A stretch of DNA of 64,000 nucleotides from Chryseobacterium sp. MYb264 (GCF_035974275.1 NZ_CP142422.1:1488001-1552000); one strand, 5' to 3'. Counted from the stretch's first letter, positions 8,137 to 17,331 are shown. The notes: a model not told the origin generated them from the letters alone. Numbers and translations: made by a program.

Positions 8137-10980
8137 TTAAAAATTAATGTTTAAACCAAATACGAAACTTCTAAGTGCCGGATAAGAATCTAACTCTACA
8201 CCTGCAAGTTTATATGGATTTCCTTCATCCTGTGGACTTGAAGAGTTAAATCCGCTAAGTTCAGGATTATATCCAGTATATTTAGTGAAAATAAACGGGT
8301 TAATAGCGCTTACATATAGCCTAATGGACTTCACATGATCCATAATATCTTTAAATGTATACCCTACAGAAATATTATTAATTCTAAAATAATCTCCTTT
8401 TTCTAAAAAGAATGTTGAAGCAATTGGAAGAGTTGTATATGGTGTTGGATTACTAGCATTAGTATTGGTAGATGTCCAAAAATCATTCGCTACAGAAGCT
8501 TCAACATTTTCTCCTGAGATTCGTTGTGCTTTTTTACCATTATATACATTGAAACCAAAAGCACCATAACCACTAAGATTGAAATCAAAACTTTTATAGG
8601 CCATTGAAATATTTATACCCAAAGTTGATTTTGGAATATAGGAATCAAAATACTTTCGGTCTCCTGCATCTGCCTTACCTGTTATGCCGTTACCATTAAG
8701 ATCTTTGTATTTTAAATTTCCATTGGCATCATACCCATCAGTTTCCCATAAATAGAAACTACCTAGAGCATGTCCAACAGTTGTATTATTGAATAATTTT
8801 GTCCATTCTCCATTTGCTAAATCACCTCCTGATATTTGTGATATGTTAGAATCATTTACTCTTGTTAATTCATTTTTATTATAAGAATAATTAGCTCCAA
8901 TAGAGTATGTAAAGTTTTCTCCTACTTTATCTGCCCAATTTAATGAAGCTTCAATACCTTTATTTGTTACAGAACCTACATGAGAAGGAAATTCTATATT
9001 CTGCCCAGAAGACAAATAGTTTCTCACCATTAAGATCAAGTTTTTAGTTTCTCTGTTGTACACATCAAAACTACCTGTTAAACGGTTATTAAGAACTCCA
9101 AAATCTAAACCTAAAGAAGATTCTTCTGTAATTTCCCATCCTAAATTAGGATCAAGCCCTTTGTTAACGGTTATACCATTACTTACAGCATTACCACCAT
9201 ACGCATAATTATAATCTGTACCAGAAGAAAGCGGCAAGTAACTTAATGGAACATTTTGGTTTCCTAATCTACCCCAACCTCCTCTTAATTTCAATAAATC
9301 AAAGAAACCATCTTTTAAGAAAGATTCTTCAGAGACAATCCATCCTGCACCAAATGAAGGAAATGTTCCCCATTTGTTACCTTCAGCAAATTGAGAGGAC
9401 CCATCACGCCTAACTGTAGCACTTAATAAATAACGATTCATTAATTTATATTGTGCTCTTGCAAAATAGGATGTTGTAGTATTTTTATTAAAATATATTG
9501 AATTTAGGGATAATATATTATTAATATAATTCGTATTATTTAGATTCCAATAATCAGAAACAGTCCCTAAATCTTTTCTCTTTACTTCAGTTCTATCAAT
9601 ACCACTTTTAACGGACGACTCTGTACCAATGATTGCATCAATGTTGTGATTTCCAAATGTTCTATTATAATTTAAAACATTTGAAAGCACCCAATTATGA
9701 TAATCTTCTTTAGTATTAGTTAATGTGTTTCTTGCATTTCCATCAAACTTTGCTACAACTCTTGTAGGATCTGCAGCTAACCAGATTCCTAAATCATCAG
9801 AAAAATTATAGGATTTAAAGTTTGAATATTCACCAGAGAACTGTGAGGTAAATTTCAATCCTTTCATGATCTCAACGTCTAGTTTAAGCCCCCCCTGTAG
9901 AAGCATATTCTTGCTTTTCTCGTTAAAGAAATCTAACTGGCTTACAGGATTCCCTACGTTATTAAATCTAGATCCAGAGTATGAAATATTACCATTTGAA
10001 TCAATGATTGGAACACCATACTGCCCTGATGCATAACGTACCGGTACTAATGGTGACTGCTTATACGCATTCGTAAATGCACTTAATGGTTTAGGTGAAT
10101 TATTAGTAAATGCAATGCTCAAGTTTTGAGACAAAGTGATTTTCTTAGAGATTTTGAACTCATTATTAGTTCTAATAGTGGTTCTATTATAATCCGTTCC
10201 TTTTAGAATAGATTGTTCATCATAATTACTTAAACTTAAAAAATACTTCGCACTTTCTGATGAACCGGAAATTGCAATATTATGTTGATTATAAATTCCT
10301 GTTCTTGTGATTTCTTTAAACCAATCCGTATTATATGGTTGATTTGTTGCAAAAGGAACTTTAGGTTCTTCTAGGTAACTATTAGCAGTGTTATTATAAT
10401 TAATAAACTCCTGAGCATTTGCCATTTTCACAGTCTTTAAAGGATTTCTCACCCCTACCAAACCATCATACTCAACCTTTAATTTTCCTCTTCCTGATTT
10501 TGTTGCAATAATAATAACTCCATTTGCAGCTCTGTTACCATAAATTGCAAGTGCAGCGGCATCTTTCAGAATATCATAAGAAAGTATATCATTGGAATTA
10601 ATATTATTAATATTATCCATAAACATTCCATCAACTACATATAATGGTGTTCTACCTCCAGTAACCGTACCAAGACCTCTGATCATAACAGTAGGCGTAG
10701 ATCCCGGCATATCAGATGCCGTAACCTGTACCCCTGCAGCCTTACCTTGAATAGCCTGTGATGCATTAAGAACTTTTGTTTTAGTAACCTCATCAGCGCT
10801 AATAGAGCTAACAGCAGTAGTATTATCTACCTTCTTACGGCTACCATATCCAATCATTACTACCTCTTCGATCTTCTGTTCTTTTGGAACCGTATCTTTT
10901 GGCGTAGTTTGTGCATTGACGTTCATACCAAAGTACAAAACAGCAATGAGTGATGAATACTTTAAATCACTTTGTTTCAT
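8137..10980 (-). CDS. SusC/RagA family TonB-linked outer membrane transporter
   Basis: The 947-residue product is a TonB-dependent glycan importer. I chose the ATG at 10980 because it gives a signal peptide (MKQSDLKYSS...MNVNAQ); an in-frame ATG at 11007 would bury it. A TonB-box-like 'IEEVVMIGYGSRKK' follows directly, then the plug ('LNASQAIQGKAAGVQV', 'LYVVDGMFMDN', 'ILKDAAALAIYGNRAANGVI') and a 22-stranded barrel ending in an aromatic-rich strand. The N-terminal carboxypeptidase-regulatory-like domain found in many SusC proteins is absent. It heads the operon with SusD 5 bases downstream. Confidence 0.96.
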   Translation of the reverse strand: MKQSDLKYSSLIAVLYFGMNVNAQTTPKDTVPKEQKIEEVVMIGYGSRKKVDNTTAVSSISADEVTKTKVLNASQAIQGKAAGVQVTASDMPGSTPTVMIRGLGTVTGGRTPLYVVDGMFMDNINNINSNDILSYDILKDAAALAIYGNRAANGVIIIATKSGRGKLKVEYDGLVGVRNPLKTVKMANAQEFINYNNTANSYLEEPKVPFATNQPYNTDWFKEITRTGIYNQHNIAISGSSESAKYFLSLSNYDEQSILKGTDYNRTTIRTNNEFKISKKITLSQNLSIAFTNNSPKPLSAFTNAYKQSPLVPVRYASGQYGVPIIDSNGNISYSGSRFNNVGNPVSQLDFFNEKSKNMLLQGGLKLDVEIMKGLKFTSQFSGEYSNFKSYNFSDDLGIWLAADPTRVVAKFDGNARNTLTNTKEDYHNWVLSNVLNYNRTFGNHNIDAIIGTESSVKSGIDRTEVKRKDLGTVSDYWNLNNTNYINNILSLNSIYFNKNTTTSYFARAQYKLMNRYLLSATVRRDGSSQFAEGNKWGTFPSFGAGWIVSEESFLKDGFFDLLKLRGGWGRLGNQNVPLSYLPLSSGTDYNYAYGGNAVSNGITVNKGLDPNLGWEITEESSLGLDFGVLNNRLTGSFDVYNRETKNLILMVRNYLSSGQNIEFPSHVGSVTNKGIEASLNWADKVGENFTYSIGANYSYNKNELTRVNDSNISQISGGDLANGEWTKLFNNTTVGHALGSFYLWETDGYDANGNLKYKDLNGNGITGKADAGDRKYFDSYIPKSTLGINISMAYKSFDFNLSGYGAFGFNVYNGKKAQRISGENVEASVANDFWTSTNTNASNPTPYTTLPIASTFFLEKGDYFRINNISVGYTFKDIMDHVKSIRLYVSAINPFIFTKYTGYNPELSGFNSSSPQDEGNPYKLAGVELDSYPALRSFVFGLNINF

Positions 10981-11084
10981 ATAGTTTAATTTTATTCGTA
11001 CAATCAATTTTTGGAAAGGTTTGATAAACCTCTTTTAATGCCTTAGTGTAAATTCTAATGTATTTCTCAAAAAAAGACATTAGC

Positions 11085-11092
11085 CAAAATTA
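11085..11092 (-). promoter_or_regulatory. Candidate -7 box upstream of the SusC operon
   Basis: The minus strand reads TAATTTTG, matching the Bacteroidetes -7 consensus TAnnTTTG, about 105 bases upstream of the SusC start. No good -33 TTTG is found at the right distance, so support is partial. The gap 10981-11356 is very AT-rich, contains divergent promoters and has no gene. Confidence 0.4.
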
Positions 11093-11286
11093 TAAAAATA
11101 TCCTTTATATCGTTAATATTTCATAAAAATTTTTAAAATTGACCATAAAAAAAACGAATACTCAACAAAATAATAAATAAAACGCCATTTTAATAATATA
11201 TAACACATTTTAAAAAAAATAATGCAATCGATTTTCCACCTATGTTTTTAATAATTTTCCCCAAAAAAACGTTCTAAGCATAAAAT

Positions 11287-11317
11287 TTTGTTAAACAGAA
11301 TATAGTGTTTAAATTTG
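11287..11317 (+). promoter_or_regulatory. Bacteroidetes-type promoter for the DUF4197 gene
   Basis: TTTG (11287-11290), a 19-base spacer and TAAATTTG (11310-11317) match the -33/-7 consensus exactly. Transcription would start near 11322, about 35 bases before the ATG. Confidence 0.8.
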
Positions 11318-11356
11318 GTTTGTTATTTGAGAAGATATAAAGTTTAAGAATTATAA

Positions 11357-12034
11357 ATGAAAAAGTATATTATTGCCGCTGCTTTAGTTATTGGAACGGG
11401 TGCAGTTATTACAACAAGCGTTCATTCATGCACTACGTTGGCTACTACCGATCTGGGTCTTTCCATTATTAAAAAGTTTTTGCTGAACGGAATTGATAAA
11501 GGCGCAAATGTTTACAGTAATAGAGAAGCCTTCTTACAAAACAATATGGTAGATAAGGCGCTTCCCAAGCAGTTGAGAGAAATTAATTCACTATTGGAAA
11601 AAGTAGCTCCCTCACTGGTACAGAAAGAGAGAGCCTATATTGCAGACGCAGCCGTTTACACGGTCAATATTTCAAAACCTATTTTGGTAAATGCGGTCAA
11701 CAGCCTGAATGCGCAGGACGTGACTAGAATTATCAATGGTGAAAAAGGAACTGCGACACTCATCCTGAAAGAGAAGACATCTCAGCAGCTTATAACCGCT
11801 ATCACTCCTAAAGTGGAAGAACAGCTGAACCAATATGGAATTGTAAAAAGTATTAATACCGCTTTAGCAGGCAGTAATTTTCTAGGAAGTCTTTTAGGAG
11901 GAAATACAACAACAGTAAATTCAGGTGGATTAAGCCAATTAGCATCTGAACAATTAGTAAACGGGATATTCAATATCATCGAGGATTACGAAGTTCAGAA
12001 CTCTAAATCACTTTTAGGACCACTTGGAAAATAG
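11357..12034 (+). CDS. DUF4197 domain-containing protein
   Basis: The 225-residue product has an N-terminal signal segment with 'TSVHSCTTLA', possibly a lipoprotein although the lipobox is atypical. The body shows DUF4197 features: 'GANVYSNREAFLQN', 'IKIPLP-like' helices around 'VDKALPKQLREI', and the C-terminal 'GIFNIIEDYEVQNSKS', which resembles the usual '...FxxIaxeEkxIR' ending. Family function is unknown; members are exported proteins found across Bacteroidetes and Proteobacteria. It has its own consensus promoter, and the DUF493 gene follows 40 bases downstream, probably cotranscribed. Confidence 0.85.
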   Translation: MKKYIIAAALVIGTGAVITTSVHSCTTLATTDLGLSIIKKFLLNGIDKGANVYSNREAFLQNNMVDKALPKQLREINSLLEKVAPSLVQKERAYIADAAVYTVNISKPILVNAVNSLNAQDVTRIINGEKGTATLILKEKTSQQLITAITPKVEEQLNQYGIVKSINTALAGSNFLGSLLGGNTTTVNSGGLSQLASEQLVNGIFNIIEDYEVQNSKSLLGPLGK

Positions 12035-12074
12035 AAAATTTTTCACTATTTTTATATATATTTAAAATTTGTAG

Positions 12075-12380
12075 ATGGATATATTACAAGGAAACCAGCA
12101 CGCTAGTCCTGAAGATTTTTATCAGTCTTTGAAGGACAAACTGGAAGGTCATCACGATTTTCCAGAAGACTATTTATTTAAATTCATCATTCCGACAGAC
12201 CAGTCAAAGCTTACGGAAATCTATAAGGTTTTTGACGGTATTAAATTCACGCTGGGAAACCGCGAAAGTAAAAACGGAAAATATACTGCCTGCAATATCA
12301 ACGCATTTGTTTTAGATGCAGATCAGGTGGTACGTATTTATAAAGAAGTTGCTAAAATAGAAGGAGTCATTCTATTATAA
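12075..12380 (+). CDS. DUF493 family protein (YbeD-like)
   Basis: The 101-residue product fits the usual length of this family of ACT-like alpha/beta proteins ('DFPEDYLFKFIIP', 'SKNGKYTACNINAFVLDADQVVRIYKEV'). It is cytoplasmic with no signal. The E. coli relative YbeD lies next to lipoate genes, but no such context exists here, so the role is undetermined. A terminator follows 13 bases after the stop. Confidence 0.88.
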   Translation: MDILQGNQHASPEDFYQSLKDKLEGHHDFPEDYLFKFIIPTDQSKLTEIYKVFDGIKFTLGNRESKNGKYTACNINAFVLDADQVVRIYKEVAKIEGVILL

Positions 12381-12393
12381 GAAAAACAAAAAA

Positions 12394-12413
12394 GTCAGCA
12401 TTCATGCTGGCTT
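12394..12413 (+). terminator. Terminator after the DUF493 gene
   Basis: An 8-bp stem with one G-T pair (12394-12401 with 12406-12413) and a TTCA loop continues into a T run. Confidence 0.75.
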
Positions 12414-12439
12414 TTCTGTTTATATTTGTAAGCTAAATC

Positions 12440-12790
12440 TTAATTCTCAATAAAATCTATCACTTTTTCGATAGGTCTCCCGATGATCGCTTCATTTCCT
12501 TTAATTAAAATCGGTCTTTGTACCAAAGATGGATTTTCAGATAAAATAGTTAGCCATTCTTCTTCAGAATATTCTTTATCTGCCCACTGTTCTTTATAAA
12601 GTTTTTCATTATCCCGAATGATTTCAGAAACATTTTTGTTTAATTTCTTCAAGACCGTTTTTATCTCTAAAACACTCAAAGGCTCTTCCACCATATTAAT
12701 AACTTCAAAAGCAACTTTATTTTCTTTCAAATATTCCAACACCGCATTGGATTTAGAGCAATTTGAATGATGTAAAACTTTAATGTGCAT
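12440..12790 (-). CDS. ArsC/Spx-type thioredoxin-fold protein (arsenate reductase family)
   Basis: The 116-residue product has the ArsC-family fold: N-terminal strand 'MHIKVLHHSNCSKS' with the reactive Cys11, a helical insert, and the cis-proline motif 'VQRPILIKGNEAIIGRP', which in glutaredoxin-dependent arsenate reductases carries the arginine that holds the oxyanion. No other arsenic genes are nearby, so a general YffB/ArsC-like redox role is as likely as arsenate reduction. It is 38 bases downstream of the deoxynucleoside kinase gene and may share its transcript. Confidence 0.88.
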   Translation of the reverse strand: MHIKVLHHSNCSKSNAVLEYLKENKVAFEVINMVEEPLSVLEIKTVLKKLNKNVSEIIRDNEKLYKEQWADKEYSEEEWLTILSENPSLVQRPILIKGNEAIIGRPIEKVIDFIEN

Positions 12791-12828
12791 TTCAAATGAT
12801 ATTTATTAAATTATTCAATACAACTTAA

Positions 12829-13443
12829 TTAAAACAAGCCGTTTAATTCCGCTTCAATTTTATCTAAAATAAATCCAAAATCTTCAGGTTTTTCTACGAA
12901 ATCCAAATCATCTACTTCAATGATCAAAAGTTTTCCTTCTGTATAATTTGAGATCCATTTTTCATATTTCTGATTTAGCTTAGAAAGATACTCGATGCTG
13001 ATTGATGCTTCATATTCCCTTCCTCTTTTGTAGATTTTTTTAACCAGATTCGGAACGTCAGACTTTAGATAAATTAAAAGATCCGGTGCAGAAACGAAAG
13101 ATTTCATCAAATCAAAAACAGAAGAATAATTATTAAAATCCCTGTCTGAAAGTAGTTTCATATCATTTAAATTCTCAGCAAAAATGTGAGCATCTTCATA
13201 AATTGTACGATCCTGAATAATATTCTTCCCACTCTCTCTGATCTCTTTTACCTGACGGAATCTGCTTCCCAGAAAGTATACCTGCAAAGCAAAACTCCAT
13301 TTGCTCATGTCCGCATAAAAATCTTCCAGATAGGGGTTGTGATCTACATCTTCAAACTGTGCATCCCATCCGTAATGTTTAGAAAGCATTGTTGTTAACG
13401 TCGTTTTTCCTGCCCCAATATTTCCTGTAACCGCAATATGCAT
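12829..13443 (-). CDS. Deoxynucleoside kinase
   Basis: The 204-residue cytoplasmic enzyme phosphorylates deoxynucleosides for salvage. It has a P-loop 'GNIGAGKTT' at residues 7-15, an 'EDVDHNPYLEDFY' substrate-site segment, 'QDRTIYEDAHIFA' (the conserved DR[ST]xxxD/E motif) and a lid 'KKIYKRGREYE'. Length and motif order match the bacterial dGK/dAK-like group. The exact base preference is not readable. Confidence 0.93.
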   Translation of the reverse strand: MHIAVTGNIGAGKTTLTTMLSKHYGWDAQFEDVDHNPYLEDFYADMSKWSFALQVYFLGSRFRQVKEIRESGKNIIQDRTIYEDAHIFAENLNDMKLLSDRDFNNYSSVFDLMKSFVSAPDLLIYLKSDVPNLVKKIYKRGREYEASISIEYLSKLNQKYEKWISNYTEGKLLIIEVDDLDFVEKPEDFGFILDKIEAELNGLF

Positions 13444-13482
13444 ATTTTCCCTTAAATGTTTATGATTAATTAAAAAAATGAA

Positions 13483-14406
13483 TTAAACTCCCAATTTCTG
13501 AACCTCGCCGATTTCTTCAAAAAGTTGCAGCATATCAAAAGCATCCGACTTTTCCGAAGATTTGTCTTTCTTCTTTTCTTCTGAACTTTCTATCGATTTT
13601 TTAGCAGGTTCTGGTTCGGTTTGCTGTTTAATTTCTTTTCTGTTTTCCAGGCTGTAAAGATAAAGTTTGTTCGCTTTGATTTCAAAATAAGAAAGGGTAT
13701 TTTTATCCACAATTTGTGCATCAGGATCTTCAAAAACCTTTACCATTTCTTTTTCCGGAACATATTTTAGAATAGAATTATTCGTAATCACCAGAATATT
13801 ATCGTTTTCACGGCGAAATCTTTTTCCGTTCAACACCTCCGCTTCAAAGATCTTTTCAAACTTCAGACTGAATACCCGAATATGTTTTCTAGTAAGAATA
13901 TATACTTTATTCTCATATACCAGAAGATCCATCAAATCATCAAAACTTCCTTCAAACGGATAAGAATTAATCGTGGTATCGTTCCTGAAATTATACTGAA
14001 CCAAACGTTTCATACTATCATCGAGCAACCAGATTTGCTGCAGATCCTCAGCATACGCCATTTTAATAAATCCGAATTTTTGCTTGAAATCTACTTTTTG
14101 AATTTCATTAAGATTCTGATCCACAAATTTCATTTCCTGAGCATTTTCGGAGAACATGGGTACGCTTAAAGGATTTTGAACCGTCTGAATTTTAAACGGA
14201 ACCGTCACCATCAGTTTCCCGATCTGCTTTCCTAAAGAATCATATTTTGTAAAGCTGAAATCTTTGTTTTTATAGATATACAAATTCCCATAATCATCGG
14301 CAAGCATATCCTTCGCTTCCTTCAATTTTAAAGAATCTAAAGGAAGGGCTTTCTGCGCAGAAACAGCACAGAATGCAAAAACAAATATTAAATATAAGAA
14401 TCTCAA
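13483..14406 (-). CDS. Secreted hypothetical protein, beta-propeller-like
   Basis: The 307-residue product has a signal peptide (MRFLYLIFVFAFCAVSAQ). The body is a series of short beta-strand repeats of the form 'D..GNLYIYKNKDF', 'DLQQIWLLDDSMKRLVQYN' and 'NKVYILTRKHIRVFSL', as in a small propeller. The C-terminus (about 262-295) is a charged Glu/Lys/Ser linker. I do not recognise a named family. It lies 39 bases upstream of the deoxynucleoside kinase on the same strand and may form an operon with it, but no shared role is evident. Confidence 0.75.
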   Translation of the reverse strand: MRFLYLIFVFAFCAVSAQKALPLDSLKLKEAKDMLADDYGNLYIYKNKDFSFTKYDSLGKQIGKLMVTVPFKIQTVQNPLSVPMFSENAQEMKFVDQNLNEIQKVDFKQKFGFIKMAYAEDLQQIWLLDDSMKRLVQYNFRNDTTINSYPFEGSFDDLMDLLVYENKVYILTRKHIRVFSLKFEKIFEAEVLNGKRFRRENDNILVITNNSILKYVPEKEMVKVFEDPDAQIVDKNTLSYFEIKANKLYLYSLENRKEIKQQTEPEPAKKSIESSEEKKKDKSSEKSDAFDMLQLFEEIGEVQKLGV

Positions 14407-14496
14407 ATTTTATTTTGGTAAAGATAACTTTCTTAAACGGAACGTCTGCAATTTACAGCCTTTTATTTATACTTAAACGAAGTTTATATTTTAATA

Positions 14497-15522
14497 TTAT
14501 TTGAATGAAACTTCAAAAATTTTCGCCCAGTTCTTCCCTGTTATCAGCATATTATCACCTTTAAAGGCAATTCCGTTTAAAACATGTTCGCTGTCTCCGC
14601 CATCATTTTCGGCCGTCAGTTTTGTAAAGTCGAATTTACCTACTACTTCTCCGTTAGCCGGATTAATTTTCAGAATAATCGGCCTGTGCCATACATTAGA
14701 ATAAATAAAACCGTTGTGATATTCCAGTTCGTTGATTTTTTCAAACGCTTCGGTATTTCCAGCAACGGCAAGGGTTTTTACCACTTTTGAAGGGTCGTTC
14801 ACATCAAGAAAAAACAGATTTTTAGAACCGTCTGTTGCAATAAGGTTTTTGCCATCATACGTTAATCCCCAGCCTTCCGCAAGATCATTAGGCAAGGTAA
14901 ATTCTGAGATTTTTTTCAGTGTAGCTTTATCATAAACGAAACCTTTTCTATTTTGATAGGTCAACTGATAGATTTTATCGCCCACAATTGCACAACCTTC
15001 AGAAAAAATATCAGCGGGCTGTTTTTCTGTAATTGTTGGTGTTGTAGAACCTAAAGTATATTTAATTAATTGAGAATTTCCCGATAAGCCATCACTTTCG
15101 TAGATATAATTTCCGTCCATCTGAAAGCCTTCAACAAAATTATTCGGGTCGTGAGGATATTCAGCAATGATTTGATAAGCAATATTCTCTTCAGGATTTT
15201 TAGCAAAAACATTAATGGTGGCATCCTGATTTAAAGTCTCGCCACTTTTAGTTTTAATGATAAAAGAAACATTATTATCTCCCAAAGAAAAAAACTTCGG
15301 ATCAACCGTTAAATTGGAAGTTTCTTTGTCTCCAAAACTGATGGTAATGGTTTCTGCATCATCTGTAACCTCCTTTGGAAGTGTAATTTTATCTCCAAAA
15401 TGATAGCCTTGATCCTGCTTTGAATTATTATAATCCGCCAGCGTATCCATCATTTTTTCTTTATTATTACAAGATGCCAACAAAAAAAACGCGGCCAATC
15501 CCAGTACAATATTTCTTTTCAT
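14497..15522 (-). CDS. Glutaminyl-peptide cyclotransferase lipoprotein, paralogue 1
   Basis: The 341-residue product is a plant/bacterial-type glutaminyl cyclase (five-bladed beta-propeller, PF05096), which turns N-terminal glutamine of exported proteins into pyroglutamate. The start at 15522 is preferred because the lipoprotein signal (lipobox LLASC) then aligns with the paralogue at 16801. Residues about 1-120 are an extra N-terminal domain; the propeller covers about 125-341 with 'EGFQMDGNYIYESDG', 'EGWGLTYDGKNLIATDGS', 'NELEYHNGFIYSNVW' and 'VLNGIAFKGDNMLITGKNW'. Cleaved Bacteroidetes exoproteins often expose N-terminal Gln, which suits a periplasmic cyclase. It is a close tandem copy of the gene at 15779. 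Confidence 0.9.
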   Translation of the reverse strand: MKRNIVLGLAAFFLLASCNNKEKMMDTLADYNNSKQDQGYHFGDKITLPKEVTDDAETITISFGDKETSNLTVDPKFFSLGDNNVSFIIKTKSGETLNQDATINVFAKNPEENIAYQIIAEYPHDPNNFVEGFQMDGNYIYESDGLSGNSQLIKYTLGSTTPTITEKQPADIFSEGCAIVGDKIYQLTYQNRKGFVYDKATLKKISEFTLPNDLAEGWGLTYDGKNLIATDGSKNLFFLDVNDPSKVVKTLAVAGNTEAFEKINELEYHNGFIYSNVWHRPIILKINPANGEVVGKFDFTKLTAENDGGDSEHVLNGIAFKGDNMLITGKNWAKIFEVSFK

Positions 15523-15645
15523 TGAATTTTTTATCATTTTTCAAAAATAGTAATTTTAAACCTATTTAGCCTGAGTTGAAGGGAATAGTTCACGAATAAT
15601 AGGATGCAACTTTAGTTTAATTTTGAAAAGTTTTTATTTGAAAAA

Positions 15646-15697
15646 AGTTCTCGATACATTTTTCTTCATTTCACTGCGAAAAACACTCGAACAGACG
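15646..15697. repeat. Dispersed intergenic repeat, copy B (TTCTCGATAC type)
   Basis: This is the second copy of the block seen at 1463-1516: 'agttctcgatacatttt' through 'cactcgaacagacg'. It lies between the two glutaminyl cyclase genes. Confidence 0.65.
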
Positions 15698-15724
15698 TAA
15701 AAAACTTAATTCTTTATAATGAAA

Positions 15725-15751
15725 AATAGCGCTCCAAAAAGGAACGCTATT
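15725..15751 (-). terminator. Terminator after glutaminyl cyclase paralogue 2
   Basis: An 11-bp stem with one mismatch (15725-15735 with 15741-15751) is followed on the minus strand by T residues. It lies 28 bases past the stop of the gene ending at 15779, so the two paralogues are probably separate transcription units. Confidence 0.75.
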
Positions 15752-15778
15752 CTATTTTATTTGATGAAAGTTCATTGA

Positions 15779-16801
15779 TTATTTAATCTGAACTTCATAT
15801 ATTTTTGGCCAGTTTTTACCCGTCACCAACATATTTTCACCTTTAAAAGCAATTCCGTTTAAGACATCATCGCTTCCTTTTGTATTCTGCTTCGCAATAT
15901 CTGTAAAGTCAAATTTCCCAACCACTTCACCGTTTGCAGGATTAATTTTTAAGACAATCGGTTTCTGCCAAACATTAGCATAGATAAATCCGTTGTGAAA
16001 TTCAAGCTCATTCAGCTGATCGTATGCTTCCGTATTTCCTGCAACAGCAATGTATTTCACCATTTTTGAAGGATCTTTCGGATCTAGGAAATACAACAAT
16101 TTACTTCCGTCTGAAGCAATAAGATATTTCCCGTCATAGGTTAAACCCCAACCTTCACCAAGAACGTTCGGATAAGGAAATTCAGATAACAATTTCAAAG
16201 AAGCTTTATCATAAACATAGCCTTTTTTGCTCTGCCATGTCAACTGATACACTTTATCACCAACAATTGTACTTCCTTCAGAAAAATCCTCAGGAGCTTG
16301 TTTTGTTGCAACTAAAGGCGTTGTAGTTCCTAAAGTATATTTTAAAATTTGTGAAGAACCGTTTTGTCCGTCACTTTCATAAATCGTATTTCCCTCTACC
16401 TGAAATCCCTGAACGAAGTTTTTTACATCGTGAGGATATTCAGCAATGATTTGATAGGCGATATTTTTCTCCGGGTTTTTTGCAAAAACGTTAATTGTTG
16501 CATCCTGAGTTAAAGTTTCTCCACCTTTAGTTTTAATATTAAAAGTTACGGCATTATCTCCTAACGTATAAAATTTCGGATCGATAGTAAGACTTGTTGT
16601 TTCTTTATCTCCGAAGCTGATGGTAATGGTTTCCGCTTTATCTGTGATGTCTTTCGGAAGATCAAGCTTGTCTCCAAAATGATATCCTGTACTTTCTTTA
16701 GAATTATTGAAATCTGCTAATGTATCAAGAATTTTTTTGTCATTATTACATGAAGCCAACATCAAAACCGCCGCAAAACCTGCTATTATATTTTTTTTCA
16801 T
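15779..16801 (-). CDS. Glutaminyl-peptide cyclotransferase lipoprotein, paralogue 2
   Basis: The 340-residue product has lipobox LMLASC followed by 'NNDKKILDTLADFNNSK', closely matching paralogue 1 along its whole length (by eye about two thirds identical, differences spread evenly). All propeller motifs are kept: 'QGFQVEGNTIYESDGQNG', 'GEGWGLTYDGKYLIASDGS', 'NELEFHNGFIYANVW' and 'VLNGIAFKGENMLVTGKNW'. Both copies look intact. Its role would be pyroglutamate formation on exported proteins. The pair came from a tandem duplication. Confidence 0.9.
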   Translation of the reverse strand: MKKNIIAGFAAVLMLASCNNDKKILDTLADFNNSKESTGYHFGDKLDLPKDITDKAETITISFGDKETTSLTIDPKFYTLGDNAVTFNIKTKGGETLTQDATINVFAKNPEKNIAYQIIAEYPHDVKNFVQGFQVEGNTIYESDGQNGSSQILKYTLGTTTPLVATKQAPEDFSEGSTIVGDKVYQLTWQSKKGYVYDKASLKLLSEFPYPNVLGEGWGLTYDGKYLIASDGSKLLYFLDPKDPSKMVKYIAVAGNTEAYDQLNELEFHNGFIYANVWQKPIVLKINPANGEVVGKFDFTDIAKQNTKGSDDVLNGIAFKGENMLVTGKNWPKIYEVQIK

Positions 16802-16905
16802 TGAAATCTAAATATTTTTCCCAAAAGTAGCAAATTTTATTCCGCTTTACGAATTTTGGGCTTAGGGTTTACCAAATTGTAATAGAACCGTTTAATTTAA
16901 ATAAA

Positions 16906-17331
16906 CTATTGTTCCAAATGCGGTTTCAGACTTCTTCCGATAATTCCGTCCCAGCCTTCAGCAAAAGATTCTCTTGAAAAATTTTCGCCTAATTCTTTTA
17001 ACTGATCAATTTCATCATGAATTAATGTAATTACCGTTTCGTCAACTTGTTTGTTCAGTTCCCAGGTTACACTCGTTGTTCCTTTTGAAAGTTCAGGGAA
17101 AGCCCATGAATATTTCAGTTTTTTATTCGGAATAATCTGTAAAATTTCACATTGATGATGATATTTTTTCTCATCGCCCGGTTCATAAAAATTGAATATT
17201 TTCCCAACTTCCAATTCAAAATCGGGAATATTAAAATACCATGATTTCATTTCATTTTTATCTGTGATCGCGTTCCATACTTTATCGATGGGTGCTTTTA
17301 TTTTATATTGAACAATGATCGGGATGCTCAT
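16906..17331 (-). CDS. SRPBCC/AHSA1-family protein
   Basis: The 141-residue protein has the START-like helix-grip fold of the Aha1 C-terminal family: 'IVQYKIKAPIDKVWNAITD' at the N-terminus, 'MKSWYF', then 'YSWAFPE', 'TSVTWELN' and a C-terminal amphipathic helix ending 'EGWDGIIGRSLKPHLE'. These proteins bind small hydrophobic ligands; no specific function can be assigned. The sodium/proton antiporter gene ends its minus-strand reading 41 bases downstream. Confidence 0.88.
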   Translation of the reverse strand: MSIPIIVQYKIKAPIDKVWNAITDKNEMKSWYFNIPDFELEVGKIFNFYEPGDEKKYHHQCEILQIIPNKKLKYSWAFPELSKGTTSVTWELNKQVDETVITLIHDEIDQLKELGENFSRESFAEGWDGIIGRSLKPHLEQ

